Assembly: GCA_046541115.1 (NCBI GenBank)
Contig: JBKHDX010000262.1
Coordinates: forward strand, 1-6,218
Length of the DNA stretch: 6,218 nucleotides
Direction: 5' to 3'
Source: Jaaginema sp046541115
Lineage (GTDB): Bacteria; Cyanobacteriota; Cyanobacteriia; Cyanobacteriales; Spirulinaceae
The notes below the pieces were generated by a model that was not told the DNA's origin, ran no database searches, and saw only the letters and a program-made list of their open reading frames with translations. Shown here one piece after another: positions 1-5,353 of this stretch. The stretch's first letter is position 1. Every line of letters begins with the position of its first letter. Made by a program: the position numbers and the translations under genes.

Positions 1-35
1 ACTGATGACTGTTGACTGATAACTGATAACTGTTA
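1..35. repeat. Heptad array running into the nifE stop codon
   Basis: Plus-strand units from position 1: ACTGATG, ACTGTTG, ACTGATA, ACTGATA, ACTGTTA, in exact register. The last three bases (33-35) are the complement of the nifE TAA stop. The array probably continues beyond the window start. Its unit differs from those upstream of nifE and around nifK, so these are separate heptad families. Confidence 0.8.
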
Positions 36-1397
36 TGTCTCCCACGGTGCCGGCTGTCGCACTTGCTCCCAGATGGGACTATGTAAAACCCGGTCAAACT
101 CTTTAGCCATCTCAATCAAACCTACATAGCCCGCATAAGGGTTGTGACGCTCTTGGTTGATGTCGAGGAAGGGAATACGCGCCTTCAAAGCCGTGTATTG
201 GTTGCGTCCCCCGGCAACAAGCATATCAGCGTTCGTTTTCTCAATCACGCGCAAAAGCTCTTGAGCATTACCTTTACTGAGCATAATGCCGTCTTTACCC
301 AATAATTCCTTGATTTTTGCTTTATCTTCTTCAGTACTTTTCTTAGTGCTAGTGGCCGCCACTTCCATCCCCAAATCTTGAGCAGCAGAGACAATCGACC
401 AACTCTTAACGCCGCCGGTGTAAAGTACCATACGCTTACCTTTCAGTTTTTGGCGATAGGGAGCCAGAGCAATATTGAGCTTCTCCGTTTCCTCAGCAAT
501 AACCACTTCCACTCGGTCTTGGAGAGCGCGATCGCCCAATTTCGCCGCCACATTCCGCAAACAGCGATTCATATCGGCAATCCCGTAGAACGACTCCTCA
601 ATGTAAGGAATACCGTAGCGTTCCTCCATCTTGCGCCCCACATTCACCAACGCCTTCGAGCAGATCATCACATTCAGCTTGGCGCGATGAGCATAACAAA
701 TCTCGCCGTATGTCGCATCTCCCGATATTTTAGAGAGAACGCGAATCCCCACCTTTTCAAACAACGGCAACACACCCCAGAGTTCCCCGGCAATGTTGTA
801 CTCGCCAATCAGGTTAATATCATAAGGAGTCGTGTATGGCGGTTCTGCCGTACCGATTACATGGTCGAGCAACGCTTCTCCGGCCAAGCGATTACCGAGG
901 TTTTTACTGCCCACAAAGCCCGGAGAATGTACCGGAATAATCGGGGTGTTAAACTTCGCCTTCGCTGCTTTGCACACCGCGTCTAAATCGTCCCCAATCA
1001 ACGCCGTAACGCAAGTAGAATAGACAAAAACGGCGGCGGGGTGATAGCGGTCGATAATCTGCGCGATCGCCCGGTACAGCTTCTTCTCGCACCCCATGAT
1101 AATATCATTCTCGCTGATATCCGTCGTAAAGCCCAACTGATACAGCGTCGCATCCGAAGACAAACTACCGCGACTTCCCCAAGAATTGCCCGCACAAGCA
1201 ATGGGCCCGTGAACCAAATGGGCAGCATCCGTAATCGGCACTAACGCGATCGAAGCCCCATCAAAAGCACAACCCCCCTGGGCGGCTCCCGGCTTGGCTT
1301 GTTGCGTACAAGCCTTATTTTTACCGTCTTGTCCTTTTTTATGATTGTGTTCGCAACCCGGTTCATTGAGGAGGTCTGCAACCTTGGGTTTAGTCAT
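33..1397 (-). CDS. nifE: Nitrogenase FeMo-cofactor scaffold protein NifE
   Basis: NifE and NifN form a NifDK-like tetramer on which the L-cluster made by NifB is matured to FeMo-cofactor before transfer to NifDK. From the ATG at 1397 it has 454 residues, a usual length. Signatures: N-terminal CEHNHKKGQDGKNKAC (15-30), then conserved Cys43 (GGCAFDGA), Cys68 (GPIACAGNSWGSRG) and Cys129 (YSTCVTALIGDD), the ligand set of the NifE cluster. Cys246 (NVMICSKAL) lies where a cofactor-binding Cys is expected by alignment with Azotobacter NifE (inference). Later blocks include VLYTGGVKSW (324-333) and HNPYAGYVGL (418-427). An in-frame ATG at 1487 would add 30 residues encoded mainly by heptad repeats, so 1397 is preferred, although no strong Shine-Dalgarno precedes it. 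The gene contains both perfect HIP1 sites of the window, unlike nifHDK. nifN would be expected next, beyond position 1. Confidence 0.96.
   Translation of the reverse strand: MTKPKVADLLNEPGCEHNHKKGQDGKNKACTQQAKPGAAQGGCAFDGASIALVPITDAAHLVHGPIACAGNSWGSRGSLSSDATLYQLGFTTDISENDIIMGCEKKLYRAIAQIIDRYHPAAVFVYSTCVTALIGDDLDAVCKAAKAKFNTPIIPVHSPGFVGSKNLGNRLAGEALLDHVIGTAEPPYTTPYDINLIGEYNIAGELWGVLPLFEKVGIRVLSKISGDATYGEICYAHRAKLNVMICSKALVNVGRKMEERYGIPYIEESFYGIADMNRCLRNVAAKLGDRALQDRVEVVIAEETEKLNIALAPYRQKLKGKRMVLYTGGVKSWSIVSAAQDLGMEVAATSTKKSTEEDKAKIKELLGKDGIMLSKGNAQELLRVIEKTNADMLVAGGRNQYTALKARIPFLDINQERHNPYAGYVGLIEMAKEFDRVLHSPIWEQVRQPAPWET
528..535. repeat. HIP1 octamer
   Basis: A second perfect GCGATCGC within nifE. 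Seven-of-eight variants (GCGATCGA) occur in nifK, nifZ and the Mo-nitro_C gene; none of the perfect sites noticed is in nifH, nifD or nifK. Confidence 0.8.
1063..1070. repeat. HIP1 octamer
   Basis: A perfect GCGATCGC palindrome inside nifE. HIP1 is a highly over-represented octamer in many cyanobacterial genomes and supports the host assignment. Confidence 0.8.
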
Positions 1398-1411
1398 GGG
1401 TCTTTCGCTTT

Positions 1412-1446
1412 GTTGTTGGTTGTGGGTTGTGGGTTGTTGGTTGTTT
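1412..1446. repeat. Five-unit heptad array upstream of nifE
   Basis: Plus-strand units: GTTGTTG, GTTGTGG, GTTGTGG, GTTGTTG, GTTGTTT, in perfect 7-nt register. The array is framed by an exact 8-bp direct repeat GTCTTTCG at 1400-1407 and 1447-1454. It occupies much of the 83-nt leader between the Mo-nitro_C gene and nifE and ends 14 nt before the nifE ATG at 1397. On the coding strand the mRNA is C/A-rich and G-poor and should be unstructured. The array type is that of cyanobacterial short tandemly repeated repetitive sequences. Confidence 0.8.
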
Positions 1447-1480
1447 GTCTTTCGTCGTGGGGGATGAGCGCCCGAAACAA

Positions 1481-1789
1481 TTAACAAATGTATTGAGTCA
1501 CATCAACGCCGCAATCCCCTTCTAAATACACCAGGGCGCGGAGACGCAAACTCACAAACTCTTGATACAGGGGATTCAGTTTGCACAACGGCGGAATGTG
1601 AAACCCTCGTCCTAAAATCTTGACATCGCGCTCAAACGGACAAGTACAGGGAATGAGCTTACAAACAAAATGGGCAAATCTTTCGTTCTTAACTTCGATG
1701 CGATCGACCCAGTGACGAAGCGGTGTAAATAGATCGAAATGAGGCTTATGAACAGAGGAGTGGAAATGATCGTGAATAGGGATCGCCAT
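1481..1789 (-). CDS. Mo-dependent nitrogenase C-terminal domain (Mo-nitro_C) small protein
   Basis: This 102-residue protein matches, by recognition, the cyanobacterial family annotated as 'Mo-dependent nitrogenase C-terminus'; its biochemical role is unknown. Key blocks: PLRHWVDRIEVKN (23-35), FAHFVCKLIPCTCPFERDVK (38-57), FHIPPLCKLNPLY (63-75), LRLRALVYL (81-89) and CGVDVTQYIC (93-102). Six cysteines (43, 48, 50, 69, 93, 102) and a His-rich N-terminus (His 6, 8, 10, 14, 17) could bind metal, but this is inference. No signal peptide or membrane segment is seen. The ATG at 1789 has GAGG 5 nt upstream, overlapping the nifZ stop codon, which points to coupled translation with nifZ. It lies 83 nt before nifE. 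Its position among P-cluster and cofactor assembly genes suggests an accessory role in nitrogenase maturation or protection. Confidence 0.85.
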   Translation of the reverse strand: MAIPIHDHFHSSVHKPHFDLFTPLRHWVDRIEVKNERFAHFVCKLIPCTCPFERDVKILGRGFHIPPLCKLNPLYQEFVSLRLRALVYLEGDCGVDVTQYIC

Positions 1790-1796
1790 CGTCGCC

Positions 1797-2057
1797 TCAC
1801 TCGCCTACTAGCTCAAGTTCTTTGCTTAGACAGCCCACCACATTTCCTGTTTCTAAAAAATGTACCGCATAAATATAAGCAGTTTGTAAATAAGTGCCAA
1901 TGGAAATGATATAACCTTCATCCCCTTTATCGGCTAGAGTTTCCCCTACTTGCTTACCGGGGAACGTGCCATCGTTGCGGATTTTGCGACAAACTCTAAC
2001 CTTGCAATCTAAGTCAAAATCGGGTTCGCGATCGAGTTCAATTTCACCAAGTTTCAT
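1797..2057 (-). CDS. nifZ: NifZ family nitrogenase maturation protein
   Basis: NifZ is a small cytoplasmic protein needed for full maturation of the MoFe protein, where it assists formation of the second P-cluster. From the ATG at 2057 the product has 86 residues (MKLGEIELDREPDFDLDC...). The family signature is clear: KVRVCRKIRNDGTFPGK (about 19-35), then KGDEGYIISIGTYLQ (44-58), then YAVHFLETGNVVGC (63-76), a small beta-rich domain spanning almost the whole protein. An in-frame ATG at 2129 would add 24 residues with no family resemblance, and its ribosome site is poorly spaced and can be sequestered. The stop (1799-1797) is 7 nt from the next gene's start, which suggests translational coupling. 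In the common cyanobacterial layout nifZ lies with nifV and nifT, so its place between nifK and nifE is unusual. Product call is firm; start choice is moderately sure. Confidence 0.88.
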   Translation of the reverse strand: MKLGEIELDREPDFDLDCKVRVCRKIRNDGTFPGKQVGETLADKGDEGYIISIGTYLQTAYIYAVHFLETGNVVGCLSKELELVGE

Positions 2058-2063
2058 TTCTTT

Positions 2064-2069
2064 TTTCCT
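2064..2069 (-). promoter_or_regulatory. Ribosome binding site for nifZ
   Basis: AGGAAA on the coding strand, 6 nt before the ATG at 2057. It decides for the shorter nifZ start, because the alternative ATG at 2129 has its AGGAGG only 2 nt away, too close for efficient initiation, and is inside an inverted repeat. Confidence 0.55.
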
Positions 2070-2085
2070 ATATATCAAATTGGCA

Positions 2086-2137
2086 AGGAGGTCATCAGTT
2101 CGAGATTTTTTTGACAACAAATAACCCATGACCTCCT
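2086..2137 (-). promoter_or_regulatory. SD/anti-SD inverted repeat in the nifK-nifZ leader
   Basis: A perfect 10-bp inverted repeat: AGGAGGTCAT at 2086-2095 and ATGACCTCCT at 2128-2137 on the plus strand, 32 nt apart. In the mRNA, the first arm (AGGAGGUCAU) carries a consensus Shine-Dalgarno and the first two bases of an AUG whose start codon is 2129-2127. The second arm (AUGACCUCCU, followed by U) equals the anti-Shine-Dalgarno core of 16S rRNA. Pairing would hide that site. The structure starts 8 nt after the nifK stop. It could mask an alternative nifZ start, protect the nifK 3' end, or do both. No U-run follows, so it is a poor terminator candidate. Confidence 0.55.
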
Positions 2138-2145
2138 GAAAACAA

Positions 2146-3720
2146 TTAACGAATCAAATCGAAAGAAATATCTGTTTTCGACGGAATATTCGTTTGACGA
2201 TCCAACTCATCCAGAATCGTATTAACAATCCAGTTGTGCATATTGATCGCCCCTTGATAACCCAACGTCGGATAGCGGTGCATGTGGTGGCGATCGAAAA
2301 TCGGATAACCAATGCGAACTAAGGGAGTCTTCGTATCCCGCCAGAGATATTTACCGTAAGAATTACCAATCAATAAATCAACCGGTTCAGTAAACATCAA
2401 ACTGCGGAGATGCCACAAATCTTTCTGGGGCCAAATCGTCGCGTTTTGACCATAAGGATTCGCATCTAAAATTGCTTGCAGTTCTTTTTCAAAATCAGGA
2501 TTGCTGTTGCTCACCACAATATGAATCGGTTCTGCGCCCAATTCCATAACGAAGTTCACCAAACCCACAACATGATCCGGGTCGCCATAAATCGCAATCC
2601 GTTTGCCGTGAATCCAAGCTTGAGAATCCGTCACCGCATCAACAGCGCGACCGCGTTCATCGATCAATTCTTGCGGTACAGGTTTGCCCGTAACTTCTGA
2701 GAGTTTCGTCAAGAATTCATCTGTACCGCGAATACCAAAAGGTCGAGCATTAAATGTAGACTGCTGCCAATTTTTTTCGAGGTATTCTTGGGTCTTCAGC
2801 GTGGAATATTTCTGGAAGAAGAAAGTCCCTTCACCATTAATCGAATCCCCTGCTTCTTCTAAGGTCGTCAGACCGTTATACATCTTGAATTCGCCCGTAT
2901 TCGGAGAATCAAAGGAATCAGCATTATCCGACAAAATCGTGTAATCAATGTCAAACAATTGCAGAATCCGCTTCAATTCGCGAATATTACCAATATAAGG
3001 ATCGAAGCCCAAGTTAAAGTTATACTTGCCATTGGTGGTTTCTTGCTTCTTATCTTTGCTCAAGCACTCCAGAATCGCTTTGAGCATATTGTCATAACCG
3101 GTGATGTGGGAACCCACAAAACTCGGTGTATGGGCGTGAGGAACCGGGAATTCGTGCGGCACCGAACCTTCATTTTTCGCGGTTTGCACGTATGCACCCA
3201 AGTCATCGCCGATAACTTCTGCCATACAAGTGGTGCATAAAGCAATCATTTTCGGTTTGTACAACTCGTAAGAGTTAGCCAAGCCATCAACCATATTTTT
3301 CAGTCCACCAAATACGGCTGCTTCTTCAGTCATAGAGGAAGAAACCGCTTGGAAGGGTTCTTTGTAGTTCCGGGTTAAGTGGGTGCGGAAGTAAGCAACG
3401 CAACCTTGAGAACCGTGGCTGTAGGGTAAAGTACCTTCAAATCCAGCAGCGACAAACAAAGCGCCTAACGGTTGACAAGCTTTAGCCGGGTTAATGGTCA
3501 GGGCTTCGCGAGCAAAGTTTTTCTCGCGGTACTCCCAGCTTTTTGTCCATTCGGCAACACGGGCAACTTCTTCTTTGCTGTGTGCACCTTCAAACTGACG
3601 TTTGTACTCAAATAAATTTTGATAGGGTTCGGTGTGGAATAAATCGAAGTGGTCTTGAATCTTGCCGGGTTCTGCGTTGATGGCGGCGGGATTTTGATTG
3701 TTTTCAGTGTTCTGTGTCAT
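2146..3720 (-). CDS. nifK: Nitrogenase molybdenum-iron protein beta subunit NifK
   Basis: NifK pairs with NifD and supplies half of the P-cluster that relays electrons from NifH to the FeMo-cofactor. From the ATG at 3720 it has 524 residues, close to other cyanobacterial NifK (about 512). P-cluster ligands: Cys82 (NPAKACQPLGA), Cys107 (HGSQGCVAYFR), Cys165 (TTCMAEVIGDD) and Ser200 (HTPSFVGSHITGYDNM). The C-terminus TDISFDLIR is characteristic. The start at 3720 (MTQNTENNQN) is chosen over the in-frame ATG at 3783 because the extra 21 residues come from heptad repeat DNA and the upstream ATG sits in a stable hairpin. AAGAG lies 4 nt and AAGGA 12 nt upstream of 3720, so the ribosome-binding site is modest. 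The first 18 or so residues are low-complexity and variable. The gene follows nifD after 103 nt and precedes nifZ by 88 nt. Confidence 0.97.
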   Translation of the reverse strand: MTQNTENNQNPAAINAEPGKIQDHFDLFHTEPYQNLFEYKRQFEGAHSKEEVARVAEWTKSWEYREKNFAREALTINPAKACQPLGALFVAAGFEGTLPYSHGSQGCVAYFRTHLTRNYKEPFQAVSSSMTEEAAVFGGLKNMVDGLANSYELYKPKMIALCTTCMAEVIGDDLGAYVQTAKNEGSVPHEFPVPHAHTPSFVGSHITGYDNMLKAILECLSKDKKQETTNGKYNFNLGFDPYIGNIRELKRILQLFDIDYTILSDNADSFDSPNTGEFKMYNGLTTLEEAGDSINGEGTFFFQKYSTLKTQEYLEKNWQQSTFNARPFGIRGTDEFLTKLSEVTGKPVPQELIDERGRAVDAVTDSQAWIHGKRIAIYGDPDHVVGLVNFVMELGAEPIHIVVSNSNPDFEKELQAILDANPYGQNATIWPQKDLWHLRSLMFTEPVDLLIGNSYGKYLWRDTKTPLVRIGYPIFDRHHMHRYPTLGYQGAINMHNWIVNTILDELDRQTNIPSKTDISFDLIR

Positions 3721-3730
3721 GATACTCTTG

Positions 3731-3772
3731 TGTCCTTTATCCTGTGTCGTTTGTCCTTTATTATTTGTCATT
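3731..3772. repeat. Degenerate heptad array upstream of nifK
   Basis: Six consecutive heptads on the plus strand read TGTCCTT, TATCCTG, TGTCGTT, TGTCCTT, TATTATT and TGTCATT, with a related 7-mer (ACTCTTG) before them. TGTCCTTTA recurs at a 21-nt spacing. On the coding strand the units resemble AAGGACA, so each could offer a weak Shine-Dalgarno-like AAGGA. The apparent 21-residue N-terminal extension of nifK is mostly translated repeat, which supports the later start at 3720. Confidence 0.55.
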
Positions 3773-3808
3773 GGTCTCGCCATTTGTGGCTATGGCGAAT
3801 GACCAATG
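3769..3808 (-). promoter_or_regulatory. Long hairpin between nifD and nifK
   Basis: In the mRNA sense the arms are CATTGGTC-AT-TCGCCAT and ATGGCGA-GACCAATG, giving 15 base pairs with a 2-nt bulge and an 8-nt loop (AGCCACAA). One more U-A pair is possible at the base. The stem contains the in-frame ATG at 3783 that would otherwise extend NifK by 21 residues, so that ATG is probably unusable. No U-tract follows, so RNA stabilisation or processing between nifD and nifK is a more likely role than termination. A second GACCAATG copy at 3815-3822 could compete for the outer arm. Confidence 0.6.
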
Positions 3809-3826
3809 ATTCATGACCAATGCTTA
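3799..3826. repeat. Degenerate heptanucleotide repeat at the nifD 3' end
   Basis: On the plus strand the units are ATGACCA, ATGATTC, ATGACCA and ATGCTTA: four heptads in register, the first and third identical. The last three bases of the fourth unit (3824-3826) are the nifD stop codon, so the array abuts the coding region exactly. Short tandemly repeated heptamers are typical of cyanobacterial intergenic DNA. The outer copy GACCAATG at 3801-3808 also forms one arm of the neighbouring hairpin. Confidence 0.65.
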
Positions 3827-5269
3827 TTTCTGCCAGGGATTTTTGATTAAGCTCCAGGTGGGGTTGTTAATCGCCAAGTCCATATCACGAGCGAAGATTG
3901 CAAAGCCGTGATAGCCGTGATAAGGCCCGGAGTAATCCCAAGAGTGCATCTGACGGAAAGGCAGAGCCATTTTTTGGAAAACGTATTTTTCTTTGATTCC
4001 CGCAGCAATCAAGTCGGGATTCAGTTTTTTGGCAAATTCTTCAAATTCATGACCGCTTACGTCATCGTAGATAATCGTGCCTTCTTTGACGTATTCTGTG
4101 GTGCGCTTGTAGTCATCGCCATGGCCGAATTCATACCCGGTGCCAATAACTTCCATACCGAGGTCTTGGAAAGCAGGGATAACGTGACGGGGGCGCAGTC
4201 CACCGACCATCATCATGACGGTTTTGCCTTCTAAACGCGGACGATATTGCGCGATTAACGCATCCATATTGGTTTGATATTCGGCAATGACGCGCTCGGC
4301 GTTTTCTTGGATGGTTTCATCAAACTTCGCTGCAATGCTCCGCAACGATTTGGCGATTTGAGTCGGGCCAAAGAAGTTGAACTCCATCCAGCCGATGCCG
4401 TAAGTTTCTTCCATGTGACGGCAAAGGTAGTTCATCGACCGATAACAGTGGATGAGGTTCATTTTTGCCAAAGGAGCCATGACGACTTCGTTAAAGCTGC
4501 CATCTCCAGAGAATTGACTGATGACGCGCAAACCAATGGATTCGAGTAACATCCGACTGGGCCAAGCGTCACCGCCGATGTTGTAGTCACCGATAATGTT
4601 GACATCATAGGGGCCGGGTTCGTAGCCTTCAGGAGTCTTGCGATATTCGTCGGCTTTGGGCAGTACCCAGTCTCGCACGGTGTCATTGGCGATGTGGTGA
4701 CCGAGGGATTGGGATACACCCCGGAAGCCTTCACAACGAACGGGAACAACTGGTTTTCCAGTTTCTTTGGCTTTGGCGCGAGCGACGGCTTCGATGTCAT
4801 CTCCGATTAAGCCGACGGGACATTCTGATTCAATGGTAGTGCCTTGGCTTAAGGGGAACAGAACTTCGAGTTCGTCGATGAGTTTGGCGAGTTTTTTGTC
4901 ACCGCCGAAAACGATGTCTCGTTCTTGGAAGTCGGAGGTAAACTGCATCGTACCAAAGGTATCTACGCCCGTGGTGCCAACGTAGTAGTTACGACGACCG
5001 GACCAGGAGTAGTAACCGCAACCGACAGGCCCGTGGCTAATGTGAACCATGTCTTTGACCGGTCCCCAAACCACCCCTTTCGCACCAGCATAGGCGCAAC
5101 CGCGAGTGGTCATTACTCCAGGAACGGATTTTTTATTGGACTTTACGCCGCAATCAGAGTTGTTTTCTTCGTAAACGCCGAGGTGTTTTTGACGTTTTTT
5201 CGCTGCCTTTTCGGGATAGGCTTCTAGTACCTCTTTAATGAGGTCTTGATTTTGATCGACAGTGGTCAT
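3824..5269 (-). CDS. nifD: Nitrogenase molybdenum-iron protein alpha subunit NifD
   Basis: NifD forms the alpha2beta2 MoFe protein with NifK and holds the FeMo-cofactor where N2 is reduced. From the ATG at 5269 it is 481 residues, normal for the family. P-cluster ligands: Cys58 (TTRGCAYAG), Cys84 (GPVGCGY) and Cys150 (SECPVGLIGDD). FeMo-co ligands: Cys275 (LIHCYRSMNY) and His442 (QMHSWDYSGPYHG). The active-site His191 (SQSLGHHIAND) and the VVWGP segment (66-70) with the position equivalent to Azotobacter Val70 are present. The ATG at 5269 is preferred to an in-frame TTG at 5287 because AAGGGA lies 8 nt upstream and the N-terminus MTTVDQNQDLIKEVLEAYPE fits homologues. The gene is continuous, with no excision element. 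Oddities: FGHGDDY at 381-387, where FAHNDDY is usual, and SQFSGDGSFNEV (251-262), where many cyanobacteria have AQWSGDGT. The absence of a delta-subunit gene next to it argues against a V or Fe-only enzyme. Confidence 0.98.
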   Translation of the reverse strand: MTTVDQNQDLIKEVLEAYPEKAAKKRQKHLGVYEENNSDCGVKSNKKSVPGVMTTRGCAYAGAKGVVWGPVKDMVHISHGPVGCGYYSWSGRRNYYVGTTGVDTFGTMQFTSDFQERDIVFGGDKKLAKLIDELEVLFPLSQGTTIESECPVGLIGDDIEAVARAKAKETGKPVVPVRCEGFRGVSQSLGHHIANDTVRDWVLPKADEYRKTPEGYEPGPYDVNIIGDYNIGGDAWPSRMLLESIGLRVISQFSGDGSFNEVVMAPLAKMNLIHCYRSMNYLCRHMEETYGIGWMEFNFFGPTQIAKSLRSIAAKFDETIQENAERVIAEYQTNMDALIAQYRPRLEGKTVMMMVGGLRPRHVIPAFQDLGMEVIGTGYEFGHGDDYKRTTEYVKEGTIIYDDVSGHEFEEFAKKLNPDLIAAGIKEKYVFQKMALPFRQMHSWDYSGPYHGYHGFAIFARDMDLAINNPTWSLIKNPWQK

Positions 5270-5311
5270 GATATCTTTCCCTTGCAATTGATGAGGTGTG
5301 GGCTTGGGGCA

Positions 5312-5341
5312 GGGAGGAGGGAAACTAATGTCTCTCCTCCC
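5312..5341 (-). promoter_or_regulatory. GC-rich hairpin in the nifH-nifD gap
   Basis: In the mRNA sense, GGGAGGAGAGA (5341-5331) can pair with TCCCTCCTCCC (5322-5312). This gives eight perfect base pairs, one mismatch and two more pairs around an 8-nt loop. It begins 12 nt after the nifH stop and has no U-run after it, so it is unlikely to be a full intrinsic terminator. Hairpins at this place in nifHDK operons are linked to processing and stability of the abundant nifH message, so a 3'-stabilising or partial-termination role is inferred. The stem includes purine-rich Shine-Dalgarno-like sequence but no start codon uses it. Confidence 0.6.
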
Positions 5342-5353
5342 CTAGAAGGCTGG

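Noticed and set aside
1..35. CRISPR array
   Set aside because: The units are contiguous 7-mers with no spacers; this is short tandem repeat DNA.
378..986. Plus-strand open frame of 202 codons
   Set aside because: It lies wholly antisense to nifE, shows no family motif, and the minus-strand reading is fully conserved NifE. The other plus-strand frames opposite nifH, nifD and nifK are rejected for the same reason.
1475..1485. Shared 11-mer AAACAATTAAC at the ends of the Mo-nitro_C gene (1475-1485) and nifK (2140-2150)
   Set aside because: Both copies span a TAA stop in AT-rich context; with two short copies and no structure, chance or stop-codon context bias is enough.
1398..1487. Longer nifE start at the ATG at 1487
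   Set aside because: It would overlap the end of the Mo-nitro_C gene and translate the GTTGTKG array; NifE homology begins after the ATG at 1397.
3721..3783. Longer nifK start at the ATG at 3783
   Set aside because: The extension is encoded by heptad repeats, has no resemblance to NifK N-termini, and the ATG lies in a stable hairpin.
3824..5269. nifD interrupted by an excision element, or an alternative V/Fe nitrogenase
   Set aside because: The reading frame is continuous from start to stop, and all Mo-type ligands and contexts are present, with no delta-subunit gene nearby.
5270..5287. TTG start for nifD at 5287
   Set aside because: The ATG at 5269 has a well-spaced AAGGGA and gives the usual NifD N-terminus; the TTG has no good ribosome site.
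5270..5353. nifI (GlnB-like) genes between nifH and nifD, as in several anaerobic diazotrophs
   Set aside because: The gap is only 84 nt and has no coding capacity for a PII-like protein.
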